From assembly GCA_017403085.1 (NCBI GenBank), contig JAFQOQ010000033.1:1-44588 (forward strand): a DNA stretch of 44,588 nt. The letters are read 5' to 3'. Shown here one piece after another: positions 34,301 through 41,892 of this stretch. Under the pieces are notes generated by a model, which saw nothing but the letters and a program-made list of their open reading frames with translations, did no database searches and was not told the origin of the DNA. Each line of letters begins with the position of its first letter. The first letter of the stretch is position 1. A program made the translations under genes and the position numbers. This DNA comes from Alphaproteobacteria bacterium (GTDB taxonomy: Bacteria > Pseudomonadota > Alphaproteobacteria > Rs-D84).

Positions 34301-35772
34301 TTTTTCAATAAATCTGATGCGATTGTGTCACTGATGTTACTAAATTTATTATTGACATTATCTATGGTTGCGTATGTACTACTCAGTCGGTTTATTTCAT
34401 TAGCGCGTGCCGCGGTTTCATCGTCAATTTTCTGAGATAGTGTGGTATGTAGCCCAGTCAATCCTGTTTCGCGAGCAGATGTTTCTGCAATCAGTGCCGT
34501 TTTACGTGCCGCGGTTTCATCGTCAATTTTCTGGGTCAATGTATCGCGCAGATTGGCCAGTTGCGTGTCGCGTGCCGCGGTTTCTGCACCAAGTGCGTTT
34601 GCACGTGCGGTGGCTTCGTTGCTGATGGCGGCAGTTACGTCAGATGTTTTTGCGTATATATTTGGGATTGCTGCGACTGTTTGTTGAACCTGTTCAAACT
34701 CATCAAGTTCGGCGACCTGGCTGCCCAGGTCAGTTGTTTTTACATAGTTATTTAAATCTTCGGTCGTGGCAAATGTGCCTTCGATAATATTTACTTTGTT
34801 GGTCAGGTTATTAACGGCGTTGGGCAATGTTTTTATATCGTCGCTGAGGCCAGCCAATACCTGGGTTTTGAAATTGTCATTTTTTAACAAATCATCGGCG
34901 ATATTGTTGTTTATTTCATTTATCTTGGTATCAACATTTTGGATGGTTGCGTATTTATTGCCCAAATTGCTGATTTCGGTGGTACGCTGTGCTGCTTCGG
35001 CGGTAAGTGCGTTTGCACGTGCGGTGGATTCTGCATCAATTTTCTGGGTCAATGTGTCACGCAGGCCCGTTAATCCTGTTTCGCGGGCCGTTGTTTCTTT
35101 ATTTACAGCTGCATCTACGTATTGTGCGGTGGCGTATGTTTTTGGAATTGCGGCAATTGTATTTTTTACCTGAACAAACGCGTCCAGTTTTGGCAATGAT
35201 TCTTCGCTGACAACTTTCTTGGTGGCCAGTCGATTGTCAATAAGGCTTACGACGGCGCTTCTGTCAAATTCAACCTTTTCAAGGTCACCCTTGGTTGCGA
35301 AATTTTTAGCCTCTAATTCCCGTTTAGAATAATACATATTAGGAATTTCTTTGACGGTTTCCTTAATCTCTTCGTATTCTTTTAGGGATTTTTCAAGATC
35401 GGCAATTTTTTCATCTTTTTCCGCAATTTCTTCTTTTAAATCCATAATTTGTTGGCGTGTGTATCGAATTTCTTCTTCGAAGCTATCTTGCACTTTCTGC
35501 ACTTCTTCGTATAAGGTGTCCAGTGCCTTATCAGATATGCCGGTAGAAGGCGTTGTGCTGGGCGTTGTGCTGACTTGAACGCGATTTGAATGTAATTTGT
35601 TAAGGCTGCCTGATGTTACCCCCTGGATTGGTGCGCGATTTGAAATAGATGATGTGACCGATTTGGCGGGGCCTGCTTGAATCGCGCTGGCACGAACAAT
35701 AGGTGTCGCAGCAAACGATTCGTTAGAAAATAATGCAAATAATGCTAAGATTATAGCTTTTTTGATAAACAT
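31378..35772 (-). CDS. Large repetitive coiled-coil surface protein (adhesin-like)
   Basis: 1,464 aa. Signal peptide (MFIKKAIILALFALFSNESFA), then a strong charged coiled coil (about residues 75-150; EEIRYTRQQIMDLKEEIAEK). More than 1,200 residues of degenerate repeats follow, of the types IPNVYAKSEDV, FVKPAVLNDYTKTADL and SKFAKQADIDTAIAGLD. A 42-aa unit starting FVKIIDFDGKFDTRF occurs three times in tandem (about residues 520-645). The heptad-like, Asp/Leu/Thr-rich repeats recall stalks of trimeric adhesins, but no YadA-type barrel or other membrane anchor is visible at the C-terminus (ending TPIISLDP). Terminators follow. Function and export route are inferred. Confidence 0.75.
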   Translation of the reverse strand: MFIKKAIILALFALFSNESFAATPIVRASAIQAGPAKSVTSSISNRAPIQGVTSGSLNKLHSNRVQVSTTPSTTPSTGISDKALDTLYEEVQKVQDSFEEEIRYTRQQIMDLKEEIAEKDEKIADLEKSLKEYEEIKETVKEIPNMYYSKRELEAKNFATKGDLEKVEFDRSAVVSLIDNRLATKKVVSEESLPKLDAFVQVKNTIAAIPKTYATAQYVDAAVNKETTARETGLTGLRDTLTQKIDAESTARANALTAEAAQRTTEISNLGNKYATIQNVDTKINEINNNIADDLLKNDNFKTQVLAGLSDDIKTLPNAVNNLTNKVNIIEGTFATTEDLNNYVKTTDLGSQVAELDEFEQVQQTVAAIPNIYAKTSDVTAAISNEATARANALGAETAARDTQLANLRDTLTQKIDDETAARKTALIAETSARETGLTGLHTTLSQKIDDETAARANEINRLSSTYATIDNVNNKFSNISDTIASDLLKNDEFKGQVLADLSDDIKNLPTTVTNLQNRLDEFDGKFVKIIDFDGKFDTRFDGIFADKIQNNDWLKKIRDDVDDIDGKFVKIIDFDGKFDTRFDGIFADKIQNNDWLKKIRDDVDDIDGKFVKIIDFDGKFDTRFDGIFADKIQNNDWLKKIRDDVDGFDSKFVKIDGFNNRFDGRFDEKVKVFDDTFVKVTDFDSKIKDNDWLKTLRGDVDNFDSAFARKDDLPTLLDDTFIRPAVLTEYVKNTDLNTKVAALESFANLRNRLDGFETTFAKKDELDTLLDGKFARPAVLANYLKTADLGDEIVKIDTFTTINNRLDGFDNKFTNIGDTVAAELLKNDEFKGQVLADLSDDIKNLPTTVTNLQDRINGFETTFAKTADLDTLLNDKFVRPALLDGYVKTADLGTQVASLGTIKDIQTTINGFDTTYVKSADLANSVENLESFANIRNRLDGFERDFTRTSDLDTLLADKYATPAMLNGYLKTADLGTKVATLDTITTIQSDIAGLDSKFAKQADIDTAIAGLDTTFVKPAVLNDYTKTADLTSILGTTFAKPADINSAIAGLDSKFAKQADIDTAIAGLDSVYLKPESLDAALAETPTVVALNNRFNGLGNTYLTQDALTPYLKTADLGDKVSGLEIITGLDTKFIKADALTPYLKTADLGTKVATLDTITTMQSDIAGLDSKFAKQADIDTAIAGLDTTFVKPAVLNDYTKTADLTSVLGTTFAKPADIDTAIAGLDTTFVKPADLTNYATTEGLNSAIAGLGTTYAKQADVTTLLNAYTPTSELVTTLEDTFPRRTEIGSFVSNELSNYTPTANLNTVVSVLPSITNLQTQVNDIPNVYAKSEDVASELTELENSINSVNTNLGSRITNLNTTVGNLGNVVNSHTTTLSDQADTLTLHANVLTNHEDVLADHEDVLENHESAISTANSNITLLNTNVTKLNTGELTLETPRLPVTALKPTVSLTPIISLDP
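32118..32337 (-). repeat. 220-bp direct repeat, copy 1
   Basis: Nearly identical to 32643-32862, 525 bp away, within the surface protein gene. The distance is a multiple of 3, so recombination between copies would remove 175 codons in frame. Confidence 0.85.
32643..32862 (-). repeat. 220-bp direct repeat, copy 2
   Basis: Second copy of the repeat at 32118-32337. Confidence 0.85.
33841..34218 (-). repeat. Three tandem 126-bp repeats
   Basis: GTCACG landmarks at 33841, 33967 and 34093 show an exact 126-bp period, encoding a 42-aa unit. The copies differ by only a few bases. Confidence 0.9.
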
Positions 35773-35916
35773 GAGCGCCTTCTTTTTCTGTGGGGATATC
35801 CTTTCCTGAATTTAATAGGTACTACATTTGGAATATTTGCGCAATAGTTTTTTAGGTGTGAATATTTATAAATTTAAAACTAAGAATTCATACCCGACGA
35901 AAAGTGAGATGTTTTC

Positions 35917-35925
35917 TGGCATAAT
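35917..35925 (+). promoter_or_regulatory. Extended -10 promoter of the exporter operon, leaderless type
   Basis: TGGCATAAT (TGn plus CATAAT), no good -35; the -10 box ends 7 nt before ATG 35933. Confidence 0.5.
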
Positions 35926-35932
35926 TTATGGT

Positions 35933-36685
35933 ATGAATGCCAAATGGAAAAAAGTCTTTTTTATATCTGTTGTTGGGGCTGTAATCGCGGTTGTGGTAAT
36001 TGTTATTGTAAATTATTTTATTGCGCGGCGGCCGTTTGTATATGCGGGGACATTAGAAACAACAAAAGTTATGATTTCTGCGCGTGTCGCATCAGATGTG
36101 TCTGATATTCTTGTCGCAGAAGGCGATAATGTTGTTGCGGGACAAAAATTGATGAATTTGTCATGTGATGCATATAAAATTTGGGCGCGACAAATTGATA
36201 GTGACTATGGACGGGCGGTGCAATTGTTAGAGCGGGGACATTTGTCACAGGCAGAATATGATGTGTTGCTGCGAAATAAACAAGATAATGATTTAAAATT
36301 AAGTTGGTGTCAGATTGTGGCGCCAATAGATGGGATGATTGTGACGCGTTTTCGTGAAATAGGCGAAGTTGTTGCGCCTGGGACGCTGCTGATATCGATG
36401 GCGAATCCGTATGATATATGGGCGTACTTTTATGTGCCATATAGTATGCTGTATCAGTTAAAGGTGGGGCAAAATGTAATTGGTTTTTTACCCGAGGCAA
36501 ATAATATGAAATTTTCTGGGCGTATCATTAAAATTAGCGAACAAGCAGAATTTACCCCAAAGAATGTGCAAACGCGTGATGAACGAACGCGATTGGTATA
36601 TGGAATAAAGGTGCAGTTTGAAAATCCAGATTTGATATTAAAGTCAGGTATGACAATCGAAAGCACATTATTGGCAGATGAATAG
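35933..36685 (+). CDS. HlyD-family periplasmic adaptor of an ABC exporter (YbhG-like)
   Basis: 250 aa from ATG 35933; upstream in-frame codons are not used because the predicted promoter lies there. One N-terminal membrane anchor (VFFISVVGAVIAVVVIVIVNYF) is followed by the barrel-sandwich (lipoyl-like) half-motifs (YAGTLETTKVMISARVAS; VAPIDGMIVTRF) enclosing a short helical hairpin (about residues 80-125), then a beta-barrel domain. It would link the inner-membrane ABC transporter to the TolC-like channel. First gene of a six-gene operon; its stop overlaps the next start by 8 nt. Confidence 0.88.
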   Translation: MNAKWKKVFFISVVGAVIAVVVIVIVNYFIARRPFVYAGTLETTKVMISARVASDVSDILVAEGDNVVAGQKLMNLSCDAYKIWARQIDSDYGRAVQLLERGHLSQAEYDVLLRNKQDNDLKLSWCQIVAPIDGMIVTRFREIGEVVAPGTLLISMANPYDIWAYFYVPYSMLYQLKVGQNVIGFLPEANNMKFSGRIIKISEQAEFTPKNVQTRDERTRLVYGIKVQFENPDLILKSGMTIESTLLADE

Positions 36686-37412
36686 TTTGGAAATCTATGT
36701 TGAAAATATATCAAAGCAGTTCAAAGATGTTTTAGCCTTGGACGATGTGTCAATGCGCTTTGAAAATGGGAATCTGTATGGTGTAATCGGGCCTGCGGGG
36801 GCAGGCAAGACGACATTATTCAGAATTATGTTGGATTTATTGCGGGCAAATACGGGGCGGATTGTTTATCGCAAAAGTGGTCGTGATGTCAGATATACAC
36901 AAATACAAGAAAATATTGCATATATGCCACAAAGTCAAAGTTTGTATTCTGATTTGTCTGTTGCGGAACATTTGGATTTTTTTAGAAAATTGTATGGACT
37001 GAGTGATGCGGATTTTGAACATAAAAAACGCGAGTTGTTGCATTTGGCGCGTCTGGATGAATTTGCAGATAGACCTGCGGGAAAATTGTCGGGTGGGATG
37101 TATAAAAAATTGGGACTAATTTGTGCGTTGCTGCGATCGCCACAGATAATGTTATTAGATGAACCCACCAATGGTGTCGATCCAATCAGCAGGCGTGAAT
37201 TTTGGGACCTGTTGCATGGTGCGCGTAATCAGGGGATTTTGGTCTTGATAACAACTGCATATATGGATGAGGCAGAACGCTGTAACCGCGTTGTTATGAT
37301 GGAACGCGGACGGGTCTTGGCGGTTGGCGCCCCAGAAGAATTGTTAGATAAATATAATAGTCATAATTTTGACGAATTGTTTTTAAAACGGGCGGAGGCT
37401 TTAGATGAATAA
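36678..37412 (+). CDS. ABC exporter ATPase, equivalent of YbhF N-terminal half
   Basis: 244 aa. Walker A GPAGAGKTT (about residue 37), Q-loop region YMPQSQSLY, signature LSGGMYKK (about 136), Walker B IMLLDEPTNGVDP (about 157). The H-loop reads TTAYMDEAE, with Ala where the switch His normally stands; the N-terminal half of E. coli YbhF likewise lacks this His, as I recall it. This half probably forms the degenerate ATP site of a heterodimer with the next gene product. It overlaps both neighbours by 8 nt. Confidence 0.9.
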   Translation: MNSLEIYVENISKQFKDVLALDDVSMRFENGNLYGVIGPAGAGKTTLFRIMLDLLRANTGRIVYRKSGRDVRYTQIQENIAYMPQSQSLYSDLSVAEHLDFFRKLYGLSDADFEHKKRELLHLARLDEFADRPAGKLSGGMYKKLGLICALLRSPQIMLLDEPTNGVDPISRREFWDLLHGARNQGILVLITTAYMDEAERCNRVVMMERGRVLAVGAPEELLDKYNSHNFDELFLKRAEALDE

Positions 37413-38316
37413 ATCAATCGTTCGTGTTAAAAATATGTCTGTTCGGTTTGGTAATTTTTATGCGGTTCGCAATGTGTCATTTGATGTGTCGCACGGGCAA
37501 ATCTTTGGCTTTTTGGGGGCAAATGGGGCTGGGAAAACCACAACTATACGTGTGTTGTGTGGATTACTGCCGGCAAGCAGCGGCAGTGTTGTTATCGATG
37601 GTATAACCTTTGTCCCGGGACGTGAAAATGATATTAAATGGCGTGTTGGGTATATGTCGCAAAGATTTACATTATATAACGATTTGTCGGTTGGTGAAAA
37701 CTTTGATTTTGCGGCAGCGTTGCATATGCTGGATGATAATGAATATCGGGCGCAACGTAAAAAATTATTAGATTTTATTGGTTTTGACAGGAATTTAAAA
37801 CAAATTGTTCGGGATTTGCCCGGTGGGATTAAGCAAGAGGTTGCGCTGGGGGTGGCATTATTGCACAACCCAAAAATTATATTCTTGGACGAGCCGACCG
37901 CCGGTGTCGCGCCAATGGCACGTGTGCGATTTTGGCGATTGATAAAAGAATTGTCGCAGTCGGGTAAGACAATTTTTGTTACCACGCATTATATGGACGA
38001 GGCTGAAAATTGTAATCGGATTGCACTGATGCGGGCCGGAGAATTGATTGCAATTGATAGTCCGAGTGCGCTGAAACATAAAACATTTGGTGACAGTTTA
38101 TATAGGTTGCGACCACGGCATAAAAACGCGTCTGTGCCAGATGCGGATTTTGTTGATATGTGGCAACCATATGGTGCGGGTTTCCATTTGCGATTTAAAG
38201 ATGGTGTGCGGGTTGCGCCACATTTGCGTAATCTGAAACGCGATTGGCATATAGAACAGATTCCGCCGTCATTGGAAGATGTTTTTATTAGATTGGTTGA
38301 GGGGCAAAAACAATGA
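37405..38316 (+). CDS. ABC exporter ATPase, equivalent of YbhF C-terminal half
   Basis: 303 aa. Walker A GANGAGKTTT (about 39), Q-loop YMSQRFTLY, signature LPGGIKQEVALG (about 138, with LPGG for LSGG), Walker B IIFLDEPTAG (about 157), canonical H-loop TTHYMDEAE. The D-loop region reads GVAPMAR where GVDP is usual, so Asp is replaced by Ala. It has a C-terminal extension of about 70 residues ending SLEDVFIRLVEG. It should pair with the preceding ATPase; in E. coli the two are one polypeptide (YbhF). Overlaps the next gene as ATGA. Confidence 0.9.
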   Translation: MNKSIVRVKNMSVRFGNFYAVRNVSFDVSHGQIFGFLGANGAGKTTTIRVLCGLLPASSGSVVIDGITFVPGRENDIKWRVGYMSQRFTLYNDLSVGENFDFAAALHMLDDNEYRAQRKKLLDFIGFDRNLKQIVRDLPGGIKQEVALGVALLHNPKIIFLDEPTAGVAPMARVRFWRLIKELSQSGKTIFVTTHYMDEAENCNRIALMRAGELIAIDSPSALKHKTFGDSLYRLRPRHKNASVPDADFVDMWQPYGAGFHLRFKDGVRVAPHLRNLKRDWHIEQIPPSLEDVFIRLVEGQKQ

Positions 38317-39437
38317 GTATTTTTTCATGGCGCCGTGCGCGTGCAATTTTGTCCAAGGAGTTTAAACATATTCTGCGCGACCCATTTACATTGATGATGG
38401 CACTGATGTTGCCATTACTGATTGTTTTGATTTTAGGCAGTTCTATTGAATTTAATATTAAACATATTGATTTGGCGTATGTTGATAATGATAAAACAAT
38501 GGCGTCGCGCAAATTGATAGAAACATTTGGCAGTTCTAATTATTTCAAACCATATGATGTTGCAAATGCGGATGTAGGATTTGATGATGTTGTTGCAGGC
38601 CGTGCGCGTGCAGTATTGGTTGTGCCGCCTAATTTTGAAAAAGATACGTTGTCTGGCGATGGTGGAAATATACAAATAATGGTTGATGGTACGGAAAGTT
38701 CATCAATATCGTCTGTGTCGAATTACTTGGTGGCGATTAACCAAGATGCGTATTTTAAAATACAGGATATGCCGAAAAATTTTGCTGTAAAAAATCCGGA
38801 ATATAAAATTAGATATTTATTTAATCCTGAATTAAATTCTAGATGGTTTGCGGTGCCGGGCTTGTCGGCGGTGATAATTGCACTGGTGGCGATTATGCTG
38901 ACGACATTGACAATTTGTCGCGAGTGGGAACGTGGTTCTATGGAAATGTTGCTTTCTACGCCGGCAACGCGATTGGATATTATCGTAGGTAAAATTACAC
39001 CGTATGCGATACTTAGTTTTATTGGCTTTTTATTGGTGTTCGTTGTGGCACGATTGGTTTTTAAAGTGCCATTTATTGGCAGTTATTGGCAATTGATTTT
39101 TGGGACGTGGTTATTTGTATTGGGGTATTTGGCGATAGGATTGATGATATCTGTTTCTACAAAAAAACAAGATGTTGCTGTTCAATATGCGGCCATAGTT
39201 GGGTTGTTGCCAACGGTTATTTTGTCTGGATTTGTTTTTCCAATTGAATATATGAGTCGCGGATATCGTATTGCGTCTTCTGTGTTTCCTGCGCGGTTTT
39301 ATATGGATATAACCCGGGATCAGTTTTTGAAGGGCAGTGCATTTGTCGATATATGGTGGCTGTATGCGATATTGGCGCTGCAGGCGGTAATAGTGTTTGG
39401 GGTTAGTGTTTTTAGATTTAAAAGGTCACTGGAATGA
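38313..39437 (+). CDS. ABC-2 type permease (YbhS-like)
   Basis: 374 aa. One N-terminal membrane helix (LMMALMLPLLIVLILGSSI) is followed by a large periplasmic domain (about residues 50-180) and five or so C-terminal helices. The conserved ABC-2 signature EWERGSMEMLLSTPATRLDI precedes the helices. It is the membrane half of the exporter, together with the next gene. Overlaps of 4 nt on both sides show tight co-translation. Confidence 0.9.
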   Translation: MSIFSWRRARAILSKEFKHILRDPFTLMMALMLPLLIVLILGSSIEFNIKHIDLAYVDNDKTMASRKLIETFGSSNYFKPYDVANADVGFDDVVAGRARAVLVVPPNFEKDTLSGDGGNIQIMVDGTESSSISSVSNYLVAINQDAYFKIQDMPKNFAVKNPEYKIRYLFNPELNSRWFAVPGLSAVIIALVAIMLTTLTICREWERGSMEMLLSTPATRLDIIVGKITPYAILSFIGFLLVFVVARLVFKVPFIGSYWQLIFGTWLFVLGYLAIGLMISVSTKKQDVAVQYAAIVGLLPTVILSGFVFPIEYMSRGYRIASSVFPARFYMDITRDQFLKGSAFVDIWWLYAILALQAVIVFGVSVFRFKRSLE

Positions 39438-40525
39438 AAGTGTTGTGGGGATTTTTTAAAAAAGAAATTATTGGGTTGCTGCGTGATCCAATATTGATGA
39501 TTGCTGTTTTAATTATGCCCGTGGTTCAGATGATTGTGCTGTCGGGTGCGATTACATTTCAGGCAGATAATTTAAGATTGATAATGAAAAACAGTCCTAA
39601 TGATACTGTTGCAACAGATATTTATCGTAATGCGATTGGATCTGGATTCTTTGTGCCAGCGCAAACATTATATAATGAACCCGCGCAGGCAGTGCAGGCC
39701 GGGGCGGCAGACGTTGCAATAGTTGTGCCGGATGGCGGACTGACACGATCTTTGGCGCGTGGTGACGCGGAAATTCAAATATTAATCGATTCGATGAATA
39801 TACTAAAGGCGCATAGTATTGAAGCCTATTTGCGGGGAATTATTGGAAAAACTGTGGCGGTGGCAACGCATGCAGATTTTAATAGTCCAATTAATTTTAA
39901 CGTCAGGGTTTTATTTAATCCACAATTGAATACTAAGTTTTTTATGGTGCCGTCTATGGTATCTATTTTGGTGTTTTTAGCGTTGTTAATTTTAATTTCT
40001 ATATCGATTACCAAAGAAAAAGAAATGGGGACAATGGAAATGTTAATATCTGCGCCAATTTCGAAGTATGATATTATTTTGGGCAAAGTTATTCCGTATG
40101 TATTGGTGTCTTTTGTTGTCATGCTGTCAATTGTAGTTGTGGGTATGATGGCATTTAGTGTGCCGTTTGTTGGTTCTGGTGTTATGTTCTTGTTATCTTT
40201 TTTGATTTTTTGTGTGCCGGCCTGTGGAATTGGTGTGTGGTTGGCAACATATACAAATACACAACAACAGGCAATGTTGGGATTGATAATTGTAGCGTTT
40301 TTAGCACTGATGTTATCTGGGGCAATTATATCAACGGAAAACATGCCCATTGTTTTGCGGCTGATAAGTTATATAAATCCATTAAGTCATTATTCGTTTT
40401 TGGTTCGAAATATTATGCTAAAAGGTCCAGATTGGCTGTATTTCATGCGTCATGCGGGAATGATGTTGGCGTCTGGGGTGGTGATATGGTTTTTTGCACT
40501 GCGTCGATGGAAGATGACATTGTGA
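39434..40525 (+). CDS. ABC-2 type permease (YbhR-like)
   Basis: 363 aa with the same topology as its neighbour: N-terminal helix (ILMIAVLIMPVVQMIVLSG), periplasmic domain, signature EKEMGTMEMLISAPISKYDI, then C-terminal helices. The two permeases would form a heterodimer. The substrate is unknown; YbhFSR-type systems export drugs or cations, and the linked TolC suggests export across both membranes. Confidence 0.9.
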   Translation: MKVLWGFFKKEIIGLLRDPILMIAVLIMPVVQMIVLSGAITFQADNLRLIMKNSPNDTVATDIYRNAIGSGFFVPAQTLYNEPAQAVQAGAADVAIVVPDGGLTRSLARGDAEIQILIDSMNILKAHSIEAYLRGIIGKTVAVATHADFNSPINFNVRVLFNPQLNTKFFMVPSMVSILVFLALLILISISITKEKEMGTMEMLISAPISKYDIILGKVIPYVLVSFVVMLSIVVVGMMAFSVPFVGSGVMFLLSFLIFCVPACGIGVWLATYTNTQQQAMLGLIIVAFLALMLSGAIISTENMPIVLRLISYINPLSHYSFLVRNIMLKGPDWLYFMRHAGMMLASGVVIWFFALRRWKMTL

Positions 40526-40545
40526 GTTATAAGGGGAGGCTAGCA

Positions 40546-41811
40546 ATGAGAAAAATATTGTTGTTATTGGTTTTGTTTTATGAATCTGATGCGTGGGCAG
40601 ATATGTATGCGGCATTGCAGTATGTGTATGATACAAACCCAGTTATACAAGCGGGGCGCAGTGCGGTTGATGTGGCAGCGGCAGATGTTAAGGTATCGGC
40701 AACTGAATTTCAACCATATGTGGGACTTAGCGGTAATGCAGGTGCTGCGCGTACTAAAATTATTGACGAGACGTTTGATTATTCACCGCTGCAATATGGC
40801 GTTGAATTTCAGCAAAATTTATTTCAAGGCGGGGCGAATTTTGCACAATACAAAGGGGCAAAGGGATTGTTGATTGCACAGCAGGCGCAATTATATGCAA
40901 CACAGCAAGATGTGTTTATGGATGCAATAAATGCATATATAGAAGTCTTGAATGCAAAACAGGTGTTGGAATTAAATGAAAATAATCAGCGTGTATTGCG
41001 ACAGTATTATGAATTTGTTTATGATGGTCAGCGGGTCGGAAAACTGACAAATACAGATGTGTCGCAGGCCGCAGCGCGTTTAGAAATGGCAAATTATTAT
41101 GTGACAGATGCCCAGGCAAAATATGAAAATGCGCTGGAAACATTTCGTCGTATTTATGGTGATGTTAATTGTGATTTTGTGGAAATCAATCTGACGCCGG
41201 TTGAAAAATTGTTCCCACAGTCGATTATTTCTGCAGAAGATGTGGCGCTAAGAAATCATCCGTGGTTGCAGGCTTTGAATGCCCAGGAAGATGCTGCAAA
41301 ACATAACATATATTATTCGTATAAATCAATATTGCCGTCGGTAGATGTACGTGGTTCTGTGCAGAAAATAGATGATTTGCCGTATTTGGATGATGTCAGG
41401 GACAGCAGAATAGGAGTTTATTTAAAAATGCCTTTGTATGATAAGGGCTATGCATTTGCGGGGGCGGAACGGGCACGTGCGTCGGTATCGGAAATTCACG
41501 ATAAAACAATAAATGCACGTCGTGTAATTGTCGAAAATTTACGTATGGCATGGAATATATATCAATCACAATATGCCGCGATAAATGCGGCAGATGCCAG
41601 TGTTAAGGCAAACTCAATGGCGCTGGATGGTATTCGTGATGAACAAAAAAGAGGGCGCAGGACCGTATTAGATGTCTTGAATGCCGAACAAGAATTATTA
41701 AATTCCCGGGTTGCGTATGTGCGGGCAAGGCACGCCCAGATATCTGCGTATTTTGCAATTTTGTCTGCTATGGGGAATTTGACGCCAGAAAATCTGAACT
41801 TAGATTTGTGA
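40546..41811 (+). CDS. TolC-family outer-membrane efflux channel
   Basis: 421 aa from ATG 40546 (AAGGGGAGG upstream); the longer frame overlapping the permease lacks a ribosome site. Signal peptide MRKILLLLVLFYESDAWA. Two internal TolC-type repeats are visible: each has a helical hairpin with Ala/Gln/Asn-rich heptads (NAKQVLELNENNQRVLRQYYEF; AINAADASVKANSMALDG) and the family phrase VGKLTNTDVSQAAARLE, echoed by RGRRTVLDVLNAEQELL. It completes the tripartite exporter as the last gene of the operon. Confidence 0.9.
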   Translation: MRKILLLLVLFYESDAWADMYAALQYVYDTNPVIQAGRSAVDVAAADVKVSATEFQPYVGLSGNAGAARTKIIDETFDYSPLQYGVEFQQNLFQGGANFAQYKGAKGLLIAQQAQLYATQQDVFMDAINAYIEVLNAKQVLELNENNQRVLRQYYEFVYDGQRVGKLTNTDVSQAAARLEMANYYVTDAQAKYENALETFRRIYGDVNCDFVEINLTPVEKLFPQSIISAEDVALRNHPWLQALNAQEDAAKHNIYYSYKSILPSVDVRGSVQKIDDLPYLDDVRDSRIGVYLKMPLYDKGYAFAGAERARASVSEIHDKTINARRVIVENLRMAWNIYQSQYAAINAADASVKANSMALDGIRDEQKRGRRTVLDVLNAEQELLNSRVAYVRARHAQISAYFAILSAMGNLTPENLNLDL

Positions 41812-41838
41812 TATGTATAAAAATGCTGGTTTTCATAG

Positions 41839-41867
41839 TTGAATATTGAAAAAATATAGGATATTAT
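41839..41867 (+). promoter_or_regulatory. Promoter of argS
   Basis: TTGAAT, 17-nt spacer, TATTAT, about 20 nt leader before ATG 41893. Confidence 0.6.
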
Positions 41868-41892
41868 TGTCGTTAGCTATGTGAGGTCCAGT

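Noticed and set aside
31950..35210. Many plus-strand frames opposite the repetitive surface protein
   Set aside because: They repeat with the DNA repeats of the minus-strand gene and are Ser/Val-rich mirror frames without start signals.
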